Notes: generated by a model from the letters alone, not told the origin. Counted from the first letter of the stretch, positions 1-12,500 are shown. The stretch: 64,000 nt of DNA from Lactarius indigo (GCA_025766275.1 JAFKAC010000011.1:496001-560000); one strand, 5' to 3'. Translations and numbers: made by a program.

Positions 1-212
1 CCACCAGTTTCTGGACCAGGTACTGCTGGTGGGTCGTTTGGGAGGTTTCCAAGTTCGCCACCTTGGATAGGATCCAGTTCGGCGCGTTTTCCTGGGGCGT
101 TGTCCGGGTCGACGGGTGTTGCACCTTGATTCTGTGGTGGAACATTGAGTTTTATGCGTTTTGTGTCGGATGAAGACGGAGATGGAGATGCGGTGCGCTT
201 TGGTGAGTCCAT
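1..212 (-). CDS. 5' end of an unidentified protein (partial)
   Basis: An open frame runs leftwards from an ATG at 212-210 to the window edge, 70 codons without a stop. It begins MDSPKRTASP and is rich in Pro, Ser, Asp and Gly, with a basic cluster TKRIK at residues 17-21 that could be a nuclear localisation signal. This looks like a disordered N-terminal tail; no catalytic domain is inside the window. It is divergent from the PPR-like gene, with 136 bp between the two start codons, so they probably share a promoter. The start is chosen because it is the first ATG of the frame and directly precedes the low-complexity tail. I do not recognise the family. Confidence 0.55.
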   Translation of the reverse strand, partial: MDSPKRTASPSPSSSDTKRIKLNVPPQNQGATPVDPDNAPGKRAELDPIQGGELGNLPNDPPAVPGPETG

Positions 213-348
213 AACCAATTCGCGTCAAAGTGACGAGTCGAGCGTTCACCTTAACCTTTGCGCTTTCGGGTCCGCCCTCCTCAACAAATCACGATTTTCT
301 CACGCTCACCACGTGCCAATCCCTGCCACTCGCACTCACTTCTGGTTC
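213..348. promoter_or_regulatory. Short divergent promoter
   Basis: These 136 bp separate the ATGs of two divergent genes (minus at 212, plus at 349). No clear TATA box is visible. The role is inferred from gene layout only. Confidence 0.4.
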
Positions 349-2707
349 ATGACCTCGGCCATCTTGGCCCTCCCAAACGGACTCGCTCGTCTTCCCAATC
401 ATCTCAGGTCTCTTTTATGGACTCCTTCTCTCAAGGCATTCAGCACTTCCTTAACAATCGACAGGGAAGAAACTCCAGCAATGAAGGCTTTACGCGACAT
501 ACCCTACCCATCTAATTCCCCAGACCCTTCCATTTTCGAGTCTTGGTCAGACGAATACAGTGGTGATTCTTTACCTCGCGCAACACAGTCTCTAAAGAAG
601 CCGACCCCGCCCTGGATTACAAGTCGACACCATCATCCGAGTGTGGTACTCGAGAAACTATTGTGGGATGGAAAGTATGATGAAGCAGAAGACGTGCGCG
701 AAGAGCTAGTAAGAATGGGTGTGCCTATACGCCTCAATGTTGTTTACCATCGTCTTGCCTGGCACATCCTGTGCCAACGCCCTTGGCCCCCAAATCGTCC
801 GGAGCAGTTCGCAAATTGGCTCTCTCTCCTTCCGAACCTTGCCGAAAACAAAAAGTCGACCCATTTCAACCAGCTCAAGGCGGCGCTACTTTTTAATTCG
901 AGTACCTTGGATCTCGAGAGCGTTGTTCGTTTTGGCGTCATCCTTTCTTCGAAGGGATACATCCGAAGTGTGGGAGCTACTGTCGTTTCTTGTTTGACCC
1001 GTTATGCCGATCCAGAGACCAGCTCCCGCATCTTAGACGAGATGATGGCCGCCGACGATAACTACAAGCGGAACAAGCTTGGTCTGACGAACAAGGCGAG
1101 AACTCGTTTTAAAGATACCTCGAAGCGGCTGTGGAGCATTGTCGTTCGGACTCATTGCACCCTTGATCGATCAAAAGTCGCGTTTCAAGTGGCCAAGAGA
1201 GTGCACGAACGTGGCATTTATCTCACACAATACACCTATCAGTACCTTTTAGGAAAGCTGGAAGCCGACGGCTTAGACGAGTTAGCATCGGATATTCGGA
1301 CTCTCCCCGGTTGTGAATCTCTCGGTGTTGCGAAAAGCCGATTCGTCATCAGGGACACCCCCACCCCCACTCCTGAACCGATACCCACTATCTCTCCTGA
1401 TCGAAGTTTTGTTGCTAACGAGGCTTCTGCCTTGGCCATCCTGAAGCAAAGTTCGGTTTTGGGATTACCGACCTACGCAACTAACATTGTACCCTATTTC
1501 GATATATACAAAATCGGCGTTCGGGGTGGCCCAGCGGTGATCAAGCTTCGCTCGCACGCGTACCAGCTTTCGTTCACCGCGCTGTCGGCGGTCCTCCTCG
1601 CAGAGCTTTTGCACCATCATCGGCGCGGCCAGTTTACGCACGTTCTCTGGGTTTTTGAGAAGTTTTTTCATGTCGTTGGTGTCCCCGCGGCAGAAGTCAC
1701 ACGACGCCTGTGGAAGCGCGACCACTATCCTCCGCACAAGCGCCTCCACCACTGGGCCCTCCCGCCTCGCATCACCAAAACGACCTTCAATCTTCCGTCC
1801 AGGCTGTGGCCGACGGCTTATCACACCGCCCTCGTCTGGACAGCGCTCGTGCAGCTCTGCGATACCGAGGAGGATGTCTTTGCTCTCTATGACCAACTTC
1901 TCCAGCGCAGCGCGGGACAATATCCTCGCCAGCAAGGCCTCTCGATCCACAACTACCACCCTCATAGCGGCGGTGGCGTCGATTTCTCATACGCCGACAA
2001 ATATGACGCCGCGCATTTCCGGTCATTCCTCGTCGCGAACACGTTGCTGCGCGGCGCCGCACAGGGCTTACGGGTCCTCAGCGACATGCAGGACCGTGGC
2101 ATCGCACCTACCGCGCGAATACTTAGCACCGGCGCGGCACTACAGGCACGGCATGGCGAGCCGGCTATGGCGCTGCACATGCTCGGGGTAATGCACGAGG
2201 TGCTCGAGGAACGCTCGGGCGCGGGATCGGGCTCGGAGTGGGATGCCAATGCCGACTTTGATCCCAAATCCGAGTCGGCGGCGCGCAGCGCGTGGGGACA
2301 GCTGCTCGTTGCGTATACGGCCGTGCTGCGCGGACTCGTCGACCGCCGTGCTCTCGAGCCAGCGCGTCGCGTCGCCGAGATGCTCCGTGAGAAACTCGGG
2401 TACGGTTTGGAGGGCAGTGGCGCCGCGGCAGGTGGGAACGAGCGGACGGACGCCGTGCTGCGCTTTTTGCGGCGGCTCGAGGTGGAAGGACCTAACGCGG
2501 AGCCGGAGCCCAGAGATGCGGCAATACTGTTTAGAGCGGTGGACCCCTCGCAGCAGGAGCGTTATTCGTACCCTTTCCTCAAGCGAGATAGCCGGGTAAG
2601 CCCTTTTTTTTCGCACCCTGATTCTCCATCAATCATTGGACGAAATTTTTTTTTTTGCTGCCATGCAGATCATCAAGCTTCTCAACGCCGTTCCGGGTTC
2701 GAACTGA
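349..2707 (+). CDS. PPR-like mitochondrial RNA-binding protein
   Basis: The protein is 761 residues from two exons: 349-2595 and 2669-2707, with a 73-nt intron (GTAAG donor at 2596, CAG acceptor ending 2668). Removing the intron gives a short in-frame end (IIKLLNAVPGSN) and a TGA at 2705-2707. The ATG at 349 is preferred over upstream in-frame starts because the protein then opens with a hydrophobic, Arg-containing, acid-poor leader typical of mitochondrial import (MTSAILALPNGLARLPNHLR). The body is a chain of amphipathic helical pairs spaced like pentatricopeptide repeats, for example near KYDEAEDVREELVRMG and RVLSDMQDRGIAPTAR. Members of this family bind organelle RNA in processing or translation. 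The exact role is not visible, and a general helical-repeat protein is possible. Confidence 0.65.
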
Positions 2708-3274
2708 TCGAACCGTTCTCCAATGCACACGACGTTTCAGTCTAGAGCGAATTGCTTTGAAGCTCCCTATCACCATGATACGAGGCCGCGTCGCTGGCAA
2801 TTTTATTCGGCAGAACTTGCCATCCCATTTTCCGTGCCATAATGAACTGCAGAACTAAGCTTACTGTACGGCTGCCGAGTATCGTGTCAGGATGTTCATT
2901 GCCTATCATGTCTATCGAATGGGGAAAGACCAGGAGGCGATCAGATGGTACATGTATGTAAGCAGAGGTATCCACTACAACGTCGGTTAATTTAATAAAA
3001 GAATGAGTGTGTTGGAAAGTGTCCATGGCATATAAATGGATATGCAAATGATGGAAAAAGTAGATGATGAAAGAAGGTTGCTTGGTCGTGGTGGTATTGG
3101 TACAACGTGGAAGTCTTAACTAAGATGTCCATTCTGAGCACGTAAAGGGGTGCAAGGGTCAAAAGATAACGCTCTTGAATATGAGTAAATATATCAGATG
3201 TAGTCGAGCATCATCAGTATGTCAGCTAATGTAGCGCGAGTCGAGGCGTGTAATGGACTGCGATAAAGCGGATA
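2708..3274. other. Intergenic, duplicated 3' flank of surface-protein gene
   Basis: There is no convincing ORF between two convergent genes. About 300 bp upstream of 3275 resembles 50520-50934, the matching flank of copy B; shared stretches include atgtctatcga, gtccatggcatataaat and gcaagggtc. The duplication therefore included the 3' flank. The segment probably holds both 3' UTRs. Confidence 0.6.
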
Positions 3275-4903
3275 TCATGAGGTCGTCGTCTCGATAGGAG
3301 CTGGGGTAGAGTCAGCGGTGGAAGCAGGAGTAGTATCGGAAGGACGTTGAGCCGAGCGAATGTTAGTGTACGCGGGCGGGAGCTCGATCGTCTCAGGCTC
3401 GCCGGCACTCGTTGGCGCTTCGCTGGGGCCTGCGTCGTCGTGCTGGATGATATTGACGGGACGCAGTTGAGGGAGTGTAGCAGTTTTGCGCGTGGTCGTC
3501 GTCGCGGTATTCATGCTTCCTGGCGTCTGTGGGCGTGGAATATCCGCAGTAGTCATGGAGAGAGGTCGATCATGTGTGGAGGCGACCTCAGATGTTCCTA
3601 CGATGGTTGGGTCGGGGACGAGGTAGGGTTCAGGTGCATAATAGTGGGGAAGGTCTTGGGGTGATACGTTGCCGTCTTCGTCGTCTTGGAGCACATTAAC
3701 GGGGCGCTCTTTTGAAACAGCAGAGTACTTCTTTCGTCGGGAGTAGAAGAAAGCAACCAACGCAGCAGCAACAATGGCAACAAGCCCACCCGCGACACCA
3801 CCTATGATGAAGAAAGAAAAAAAATTAACGAGACGTAAGCTTCCGAGAATTCATCAGTGGAAACACGCACCAGCAATAGCACCAGCGTTACTTAGGAAGT
3901 GAACATCAGCGAGAGTTTTACTGACAAATAGACCGACTTACGAATGGCTCCCACTACTGCCGCTTGATGAGCCGCTGGTGCTTGTGGGATAGCTACCTCC
4001 TGCGGGGCTACCAGCGGTCGAGGAAGGGGAAGTACTACTCAGACAGGAACTGTTTGCTGAGTAAGAGACGGTAAATGGAGCACTACCGCCGGAACCGATC
4101 CCGCGATCATCGCCTGCGACAATAAAGACATTGGTTCCGCCAGTGATGTCAACAGTCCAATTAAAGCCGGTGCCGGTGTCAGTGTTTGTGGACAAAGAGC
4201 CTTGGGGGATGTTGAAGGAATTTCCCCCGGGGATTACGCCATAAAAGTTGACTGTACTATATGCCGTGATATGATGATGGAAAGTGTCAGAGATTTGAGA
4301 TAGCCGAAGAAGGAAGGCCGACTGCGGAGGAATGGAGAACGCACCCGTTTATGAACTCTTGTTCCCACCACAACCGAACCGATTCACATTGTGTGATACC
4401 GCCTGTAGGAGACACGCTAAACACCCAGGGGCCTTGGACGCTCTGGGTGGTATTATAACAACTCGAGTCGGACGATTGAAGGACTGTAACTGGGGTACTG
4501 GTACCACCGGTGCCAAAACCACTGCTATCACTGACCTGTGGGTGGTGTGGCAGACGATGAGTTGATGACTCGAGAAGAAGGGCACAGCGGTGATTAAGAC
4601 AAGATATAGACATACGACTGCTATGAATGAGGAATTTTCGGGATAATTGAGTTTAAAGCTGAGGGACGTGCTTGTTCCAGGGAATGAAATGTTCTGAATT
4701 GTGCGAACTTCTGTATTATTTGGGAGAGGAGTGGGGCCACTGGGGACGAGGAGGAGGCTGTAGGGCGGTTGACCTGAGCCCTGAACGGCGATAGAAACGT
4801 TTTGACATTGACGAGGCTGAGAAGTGAATTGCCAGGTGTACGCGCTGGCATAACGAGGGGAAAAGAAGAAGAAAAACGGTATCGTCAGCCACGGATGTAG
4901 CAT
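3275..4903 (-). CDS. Secreted Ser/Thr-rich single-pass membrane protein, copy A
   Basis: Five exons read leftwards: 4903-4616, 4535-4345, 4256-3942, 3890-3871 (only 20 nt) and 3801-3275. All introns are GT-AG (80, 88, 51 and 69 nt), and the spliced frame is 447 codons including the stop. The protein has a signal peptide (about residues 1-20, with a run of five Phe), an extracellular beta-type region with Cys and N-glycosylation sites (starting TWQFTSQPRQC), a Ser/Gly/Thr stalk, a membrane segment near residues 272-293 (GGLVAIVAAALVAFF) followed by RRKK, and a Pro-rich cytoplasmic tail of about 150 residues. This layout is common in Agaricomycete cell-surface proteins of unknown function. Copy B at 50935-52517 has the same exon plan. 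A wall-linked sensor is possible but is inference. Confidence 0.8.
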
Positions 4904-5102
4904 CGTCGTTGGTCTCAAGTCAAAAGGCAAGTCAGTTTCCACGGTACTCCGGTGCTCCACGGCAGAGCACTTACGCGATCACGTGAAAACGTCGAGATTT
5001 CGCGGACCGGTCGGAGCTTGAACCACGCGAGAGGCCACACGACCAAGGCCACTTACGACTTGTCCATTAACACACTGCCCCTGCAAAGGATTGAAGATTG
5101 GA
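4904..5102. promoter_or_regulatory. Divergent promoter, surface protein A and F-box 1
   Basis: This 199-bp gap lies between the ATG of surface protein A (minus) and the ATG of the decayed F-box gene (plus). No specific motif is claimed. Confidence 0.35.
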
Positions 5103-6008
5103 ATGTTCTCTTCTCGTGGTACGTGCTCTAGCCCTCATTTGGCGTCCGCATGGAGTGCTGACTTACTTGGTACAGGAGTGAGTCACAGTCACTCAGCGAC
5201 AGTCAACATCCTCCCGGACAAGGTCTTTCTAGAAATATTTGCCTTCTGTGTGCGTGACCCCTGCAAGAATCCCGTTCAACGTATGGGGGAATGGCAAAGA
5301 CTAGTGCACGTCTGCCGAGGATGGCGACAAATCATATATGCGTCTCCACGCTACCTTGATCTGCTACTTTGCTACTCGAGAAGAATGCCTGTCGGGAGTC
5401 TCAGTTACTGGCTAGCGTTTCATATCGCCATTAGCTATGGCATTCTTAATGGCGAAGATGACGCCGTTGCTCTTCTCAAGCACCCCGGTCGTGTACGCCT
5501 CGTCGACCTTTCAATAGCAAGCTCACGATTGGAAAAGGTGGTCGCGGCGATGCAGGAGCCATTTCCGGTGCTGACGCACCTTAAGCTTTTTGCCTGTGTG
5601 GATTTACCAGATGTGCCTGTCCCGGTCCTTCCCAGTGGATTCCTGGGTGGTTCAACCCCATGTCTACAACAAGTCCACATATGCCACATTCCCTTCCCAG
5701 AATTACCAGCGCTTCTTCTGTCGGCTCGTGACCTTGTTTCTCTCTAACTCGACAATATACCCCAGACCGGTTACATTTCACCGGAGGCAATGGTTGCAGG
5801 TCTTTCCGGGCTGATCCAGCTTGAGACCCTTTGCATTCACTTCCAATCTCTGATTTCTCTCCCTGAGCAAAGGACAAGGCCTCCGGATCTCCCAATGCGG
5901 GCTGTCCTTTCTGCTCTCACCGCATTTGAATACTGGGGTCATGGCGAGTACTTCGAGGACCTTGTGTCCCAGCTTGATGCCCTTCGACTTAACGATGTCT
6001 GAGTGGTG
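5103..6008 (+). pseudogene. F-box/LRR-like pseudogene 1
   Basis: The frame starting at ATG 5103 encodes an F-box (INILPDKVFLEIFAFC) followed by LVHVCRGWRQI, closely matching the F-box gene at 48780-50151. Alignment continues through ALLKHPGRV, AMQEPFPVLT and VLPSGFLGGSTP. An in-frame TAA at 5745-5747 replaces a codon that is Asp in the paralogue, and the same frame resumes (ISPEAMV) until a TGA at 6000-6002. Beyond about 6000 the similarity fades. Two stops and a lost 3' half mark it as dead. The first codons may form a separate exon, because GTACGT and TACAG flank the stretch before the F-box. Functional F-box proteins recruit substrates to SCF ubiquitin ligases. Confidence 0.75.
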
Positions 6009-8497
6009 TTAGATGGGCTCGACTCTTTTCAGCTTCCCCAATTTTTCCCTGTTCATCGCTCGCACAGAGGATCTCAGGTCTTCGCCAGTAGAATTCAGTA
6101 CTGGAGAAGATGCATTCGTACTTTGATCAATTTGATCATACACATGGGGAGATTTAATCCGGTCGATTTCTTTTTCTTTTTCCACCTTACCCGAACAGTC
6201 AGATACCCGCGTTGTACACATGGCCCATATGCCCGGTCAAATTTTCGATGTTTTACAACGTGGGTCTTCTCTACATCTGTGCCAGTGAGGGCCAGCCTAG
6301 GTTGACGAGACGATACCGACAGCACTGAATGGCTGGCATTTTCTCTACCTCCCCGCTGTGGAGACGCTGCGTGAATCTGGGAGGTAACCTGGGCGGGTTA
6401 TTTGTACGCTCGGAGACATCCCCTGGGGAGACGTTACATAAGTGTCGGCATCTCTCCATTCACTCTTTTTTGACGACGACAGGCAGGTGGAATTTTCCAA
6501 TAATTCGTCTCTTTGGGCTGGCCCTCTGGGTGTCGTAATCATCATTGACCTGGAACTAAACGCCTACCACGAGAGTCAGGAGACAGACCCGTAATGTCTG
6601 GCTTCTTAATTTAGTGAAGGTCGTGGCCCTCGAATACTATAGTACCATTTGGGAGATAGAGCAGACGACAACACGCAAAATCAATCAATTTGCCCAAATC
6701 AGATACTACTATACGTACGTTGGTATAAGTTTGATTGCAGTGAACTCAAAGTTCTACACAAGTACCATGGGTGTCTGTCAATAATAGTGGAAAAGTGCAA
6801 CTAATTACACACCTGAATGCTCGGAGAGTATGCAAGAATTGCAGATGCACGTCACCGCGGAGCCAAAAGTGTCCCATCGGGGTGTCGTTCACCCACACTG
6901 ATCTGTCTGCAGATTCTCCGTGCTGTTTCCACTGCCGTATGAGTGGTTGCTTGACGAATACGACCCGGCTTCCTATACCCCACTTAGGGCCATGGCTCCT
7001 ATTCTCTCGCTTGCTCTCGGGGCTATCTTTTCATGTCGGAATTTGGTTCGAAATTCGCCGGATGCATTCTTGGCTTTTCCGTCGATTTGGCAGCATACTG
7101 AAAGTTATGCGGTGTATGCCAGAAGGTCGATCACGTGTGTGAATGAGTCGGCCGTTACTAATGGTGCTCTGTTCCATTTATGATCTCGCCCGTGCGTCCC
7201 TGGAATCTGTGCACTGGCTAATCCCAGCATAGCTGTCTAGCTGTTGTGCAAGACTACAGTAGGGCTGAGGGGATTGTTCTTCGGCCCACTATCACAGAGG
7301 TATGAATACACGACGCGTCCTAAAAGGTACGTCCCAAGCGCCGGACAAAGTCGTTCGAAGATCTCAACATGATCTTCTGGATCGTTGAGGAGCCTTCGTC
7401 GTGGACGACCTGAGTCTGATCGCAACATGGGAGGGCGCATTTCTGTTCCATGAGGACCCGTCGAGCGAGCTGAGGCATGTGTGACGAGGATGGGATACTA
7501 TGAGAGAGGTTGAAGCCAAGAAGGACTCGGGGTAACGTCTTTGACACAGGCGACGTGGTAACAGATGACTGCTTTTCCTCGTGTGCGGCATTGACGAGCA
7601 GGGCGATGCGGTGGACAGTTCTTGCACAGCGTCCACAGCGTCCGTCGCTACCTCGACCATTGCCAGAAGAACTGCCTTTAATTGAGAGACGTAGACGTCA
7701 TTGATTCCATCCCCCCCCCCGAAGGCGACCAAGGTCTGTGAGCGACCCAATACCGTATGGTTCAATTGTCCAAAATGACATCTATCTGAGCCAGGTAGTA
7801 TGGTAAATCAGCACTGGCACGTGAAGCTAGACCCGGGAACCTGAGGGATTCAAGTATAGTATAGGGCGCGATTTGTAGAATACCCCCATCATCGCTTGCC
7901 GCTTGCGTCGTTGGCAAGGTAACCTAAGAGCTATTGCACTAGAATTTCTTCCGTTCCGGGCAGTGCGATATCATACGAACACATAGTCCATACCGTCGTA
8001 ACAGCCAAGCCCCCCAGTGGCGCAGCAAGATCAGCATGCTTTACAACTGCTTCACACGAACGAACGAGTTTTCTTTTTCTTTTTTTTCTTTTTTTTCCAA
8101 AAAAATGAACGATCATTCAAAGTGCGTCTCTAGTGGAAGTTTATAGACACATTCCCTGATTCCCAGGACACGAGGCAAACACACTTACTCCCACTGCACT
8201 GCATTCGGAGTCTGCAGTGGCAGAACAGGATTACGACCAATAGAACTGGTACTGGCTCCTTCATCCACAGAGCTTAGTTCACTCAGCATTAATTATTGAT
8301 GGACACTCAGAGGTTTGTTTATCTTACTAGGCTAATTGACCGAATTCTCACCACTGATATTCGATCAGCCATTGCCCAGTCTCCCTGCCCAGTTTTTCTG
8401 AACTGCTCCTAACGATCAGCCCTCCTAGGTGTGTCTACTGGTCGACTGAGTTCTCCCTGCTAATCTTCAATTAGCGTTCGTCCGCTCTTCCCACCGG
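6009..8497. other. About 2.5 kb without a convincing gene
   Basis: Only short overlapping ORFs on both strands are present, none with a recognisable domain or a consistent splice model. The left end may hold unrecognisable remains of F-box pseudogene 1. The minus-strand ORF at 7320-7547 and the plus-strand ORF at 6920-7183 look weakly protein-like but match nothing I know. T-rich runs occur at 8073-8097 and a C run near 7712. This is likely decayed coding or transposon debris. Confidence 0.5.
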
Positions 8498-8697
8498 ATG
8501 GTCCCTCCTCTGGTGCCACCTCACATTTCAGATTTGGAAACATTGCTCAAGATCACCACAAGAAACAACAGAATGTATGCGCTGATGGTGCGTCCTCCAG
8601 CACCCTTTTTGCCACAGCAGCGAGCGCTGACTTTGCATGGCACAGACGAGAGTTACAGACACGAAACGACAATCGACATGCTCCCAGACGACGTCTT
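8498..8697 (+). pseudogene. F-box gene 2, severed 5' part
   Basis: An ATG at 8498 opens 66 codons plus two bases, ending in the F-box start TIDMLPDDV. The sequence then breaks into a T run. The next residues (LLDIFDFC) are found 40 kb away at 48795, and the two parts are in the same frame: 200 nt here plus 1357 nt there makes 519 codons with the stop. The 15 bases at 8683-8697 are repeated at 48780-48794 as a target duplication. A possible intron (GTGCGT near 8588, CACAG near 8645) would alter the N-terminus, so the original start is uncertain. The gene is broken by the mobile-element nest. Confidence 0.75.
8683..8697. repeat. Left copy of 15-bp target duplication (retroposon)
   Basis: CCCAGACGACGTCTT occurs here and at 48780-48794. 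It lies exactly where the F-box coding sequence is interrupted and is directly followed by the T run, as expected for an inverted poly(A) retroposon. Confidence 0.8.
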
Positions 8698-8981
8698 TTT
8701 TTTTTTTTTTTGAATTGATTTATATTCCGGAGCAGTACTTAATACAAAGCCGGTCCTATGGTATGGTGCGCTACTACTCTGTATGGAAACTCAGTATATA
8801 CTGGACTCCCTCACCGCTTAATCGGGCATTCCCAGGCGTGCTTATTTGGCCTCTCGACCTGCTACCCTAATTGGTAGTGACGGAGAAGGGCGAAACCTTC
8901 AGTGCCAGGACCCATATAGAGCCCTCGGTCCATTCCATATACCCAACCATACGTATAATTGGGATGTAAAGGGACTGAGAT
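8698..8981 (-). mobile_element. Poly(A) retroposon, segment 1 (3' end)
   Basis: Read on the minus strand, this ends in 14 or more A after an AT-rich tail (AATATAAATCAATTC), as a LINE- or SINE-type 3' end does. It is the first of four pieces of one insertion, about 1152 bp when the later LTR elements are removed. Bases 8977-8981 (GAGAT) are the target site of gypsy element 1. No coding sequence is evident. Confidence 0.65.
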
Positions 8982-9490
8982 TGTTACGCTCCACCGGCGT
9001 TAGTCCGACTTGGACTCGTGAAGGGCGTAATCGACTTAGCGAAAGTCTGGCGAATGGGGATCACGTGTCAACCCAACGCAGGCTGAACAGGGGCACACTG
9101 GCACACGCTGCAGCAAAAGGATGAAGAGAAGTGTCCCTTGGTAGACACTTAGCGGAGGCACACTTAGTCGAAGACTAAGGCAGACAAAAGACGATTCAGA
9201 AGGTGGATTGAAGAAGACCAAGATGGAGAGTCTTGGTCTTCCGAGTCGACTACTTATACAGATACGCGCGGGCTTTAAAGCGCCGCTGGAATAGTAGGTA
9301 ACCAATAGCGTAACTAGCTCGAACCCTAGTACAGCTATCCTAGGAATGAGTCATACATGAGTCACAATCACATGCGAACTACTATGCTGACTGATACGAT
9401 GTAAGAGTCCATGACTAATATCAATACCGGACCGTAGTCATAACCGGTCATGAGTCGTGCGTAATGAGTCTTCAAGTCCGTACCGTAACA
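8982..9490 (-). repeat. 3' LTR of gypsy element 1
   Basis: 509-bp direct repeat of 16259-16767, starting TGTTACG and ending CGTAACA on the plus strand. Short ORFs in it recur in the partner LTR and are not genes. Confidence 0.95.
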
Positions 9491-9522
9491 TCACCCCCTT
9501 TTCAGGAGTGAGGCCCACCTCA

Positions 9523-12500
9523 CTAATCCGCCACCGATTCCTGCCTCATCCTTTCCGCCTCATCTTCCATCCTTGCCAATATGTTAGCACGTTCCAACCG
9601 GTAGAGACTGTCCTTTTTGTCCTGGACCACCATCTCCTGCTCCAGCCGTAACTGCCGTATCCGCTTCTCCAATTGGTCCTCGGCAAAGGCAAATTGCCGG
9701 AACCGGCGCAACTCTTGGGTGAGAGTGACATCCCCGATGCGCATGAGCAGCAGGTCGGTGGGGTGTCGATCGCGGAGCATAAAGTACTCCTCGTGTGGGA
9801 TGAGCGCGCGGTTGTTTTTGGGGAGGTGCGGAGTGGCATAGAGGGGTTTACCATAAAGGAAACCCGACCCCGGAGCTAGTCCGAGTACGAAGGGGTCTCC
9901 TCCCCGGATAACTTGTACGTGAGAGGCTTGTACGGTCGGTCCGTTGGGGAGCTTGATCGGGAACGGAATGTAATCGGGTCCTCGATTGACCCGGAACCCT
10001 TCAGGGACAACGACCCTGGTTGCTGGGTCTCGTTCCCCCATTGGTGTATAACGAGCCGCTTGTGCCACGGCGACTCGTCCTCGGTGTAGAGGCCCCCCCG
10101 CTGCGTCGACGAGGTAGGGAGTGGCGGCTGGATCTTCAGCGTAGAATTCATGGTTAAGGAATGCGTGCCTGATGGGGTAATGGTCTCCAAGCTCGTCTTC
10201 ATCCTCATCTTCGTCCAGTACTCCTTCCGCTCCTTCATCATCCGTCGTCGGCAGGCGGCGATATGCAGTTGCTCCCGCTGCCACCGCGCCGCCGTTTCTT
10301 TCCATTCTTGCTCGTATTTCTTCATGGCGTCCGGTGGCTTCACCGCGCGGGACAGCTGCTTGAAGCCGAAACAACTCGTCTTCGGTGAGGAAGACTTCGG
10401 GCTCACCGGTGTCGGGGTTTGTGAGGGCGTACATTGGCTGCGGAGGTGTTGGTTGAGTTGTTGCTGGATCGTCGTCGACAATTCCCTGTACGGGCATAGG
10501 GAATCGTTGCAGTGTCTGGTGCAGTTCTTCGCTAGTGATAGGGCCGTCCTCCTCATGCTGCATGGAGGGACGGCCTCCACCTGCAACTCTAGTGGCTGCG
10601 GCGTCGTTGGCGGTGTCGGGGTTAACAAGCGTGGCGGTGGAGTCGTTGACAAGGGTAGAGAGGAGGGCGAGCTGGTCATTGCGTCGAGTAGAGGACATGG
10701 AATGAATGGGAGTTGGGGACTTATCGCGACAAGAGGCCACCCTTATATGCGTTTCTCGGTCGGGGTTAGAATGTTTGAACTCCCGAACGGCTTCATCGGC
10801 AAATACGTCATCCTTATCTATCCATTGATTGTCTGAGTCTGGATAGCCCTTCCATTTGACAAGGTACTGAAGCCGACGCTTCCTGCCGAATCGCCGAGAA
10901 TCTAGAATCTTCTCGACTTCATATTCTTCTTCGTTATCGACCAAATCAGGTGGTGGGCGTTGATAGTTTGGTCCGTGCGTGGGTGTTTCGCGATAAGGTG
11001 TGAGAAGATCTATGTGGAAAACATCATGGATGCTCCACTGCGTGGGAAGCTCGAGGCGATAGTTGACAGGGGACATCACCTGGATGACCTTAAATGGCCC
11101 GTGTCGTTTAGCCGCTAGTTTTGCGGTTGGTTGATGAGTGCGTAGATGACGTCCTTCCAGCCACACGAGGTCTCCTTCTTTGAACTTGGGCGTATCTTTG
11201 TGTTTGACCCATGACTTCTGCGCTCGGAGCATGCAAGAAAAGGCGCGCTGTCGCGCTTGTTTGAATTGGTCTAGTCTTAATGATACTTGCGGGATAGGGG
11301 AAGGCCTATCGGTCCAATCAGCGCGAGGATTGAATCCAGATAAGAGAAAGAAGGGGGACTCCCGTGTAGTTTCATTAGGCCAATTGTTATGCGTGAATTC
11401 TGCCATAGGCAGATAGCGGACCCAGTCATCTTGCCGCTCATTTACCCAGAAACGGAGATATTGCTCCAGCCATTGATTTGTTCGTTCCGATTGGCCGTCG
11501 GTTCGGGGATGATAAGCGGTTGAGATATTTTGGCTGATGCCAAGGATTTTACATATCTCTCGCATGAATTTGGATGCGAAGCGGGGGTCTCGATCACTGA
11601 TAACACGCGAAGGGAGTCCGAATCGTGGGAAGACGTGAGACACATACAGGGCAGCCGTTCCTTCGGCCGTTATCTCTTCATTACACGGGATGAAGACAGC
11701 AGCCTTGGTGCAATCGTGGTCGGTTACCGTGAGAATAGAATCGTATCCGCGGGAGACAGGGAGTTTAGTAATGAAGTCTACCGCGATAGTCTCGAATGGT
11801 AGGGCTTCTGGTTTGGGATAGATGGGTTGTAGGGGTGCTCTGATTGGTCGGAGATTGACTTTGTGCCGCTGGCACTCCGCACAACCCTTGACGTAATCGG
11901 TGACATCGTTCTTCATTTGCGGCCACCAGTAGTGTCGTTCCGTAAGTTGGAGAGTGCGTTTGATGCCTGGATGGCCGTAGACGGGGGAGTCATGGTGAGC
12001 GGCGATAATGGTGCGTTTGTCGTGGATACCGCCGGTGACCACTCGGCGTCCGTCCTTATACCACGTTCCTTCGATGTCTTTTAGTTTGTGGGCGTCAACC
12101 CAAGGTTTCAACTTAGCTATATCCTGTTCGTAGATGGGATGTTCCGGCGTCATTTCTACTGGCAGAATCTCCGGTCTCCAGTGTGGATGTCGCGGTTCCT
12201 CCAACGTAGTAGCGCGTGCAAAGACGTTCTCTGGTAGCACGGTTACTCCTTCGTTGTCTCTTTCGCCTTGGTCATAGTCTGGTCTCCGCGATAATGCATC
12301 GGCGCGGCCGTTAGAAGTCCCTTTTATATGGTGAATCTCGAAGTCGTATTCCGAGAGTTCGAGTACTTCCCTGGCTACGCGCCTACTAATCTTTTGCGGT
12401 GATCTCCAGTATTGTAAGTTGAGGTGATCCGAAAATACTTTGATTTTGTGAGGAGACCCTGCTAGAAGGGGCCTCCAATGACGAAAGGCTTTGACGATTG

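Noticed and set aside
145..2745. A single 866-residue ORF covering the PPR-like gene
   Set aside because: The first 68 codons read like upstream sequence overlapping the divergent gene. A clear intron (2596-2668) replaces the Phe-rich end with a short natural C-terminus.
7320..7765. Overlapping minus-strand ORFs as a gene
   Set aside because: No recognisable domain, no consistent splice model and a C run in the middle. Left as unsupported.
9036..9305. Identical 89-residue ORFs at 9036-9305 and 16313-16582, and similar pairs in the other LTRs
   Set aside because: They are duplicated only because they lie in LTRs. There is no domain and no transcript logic.
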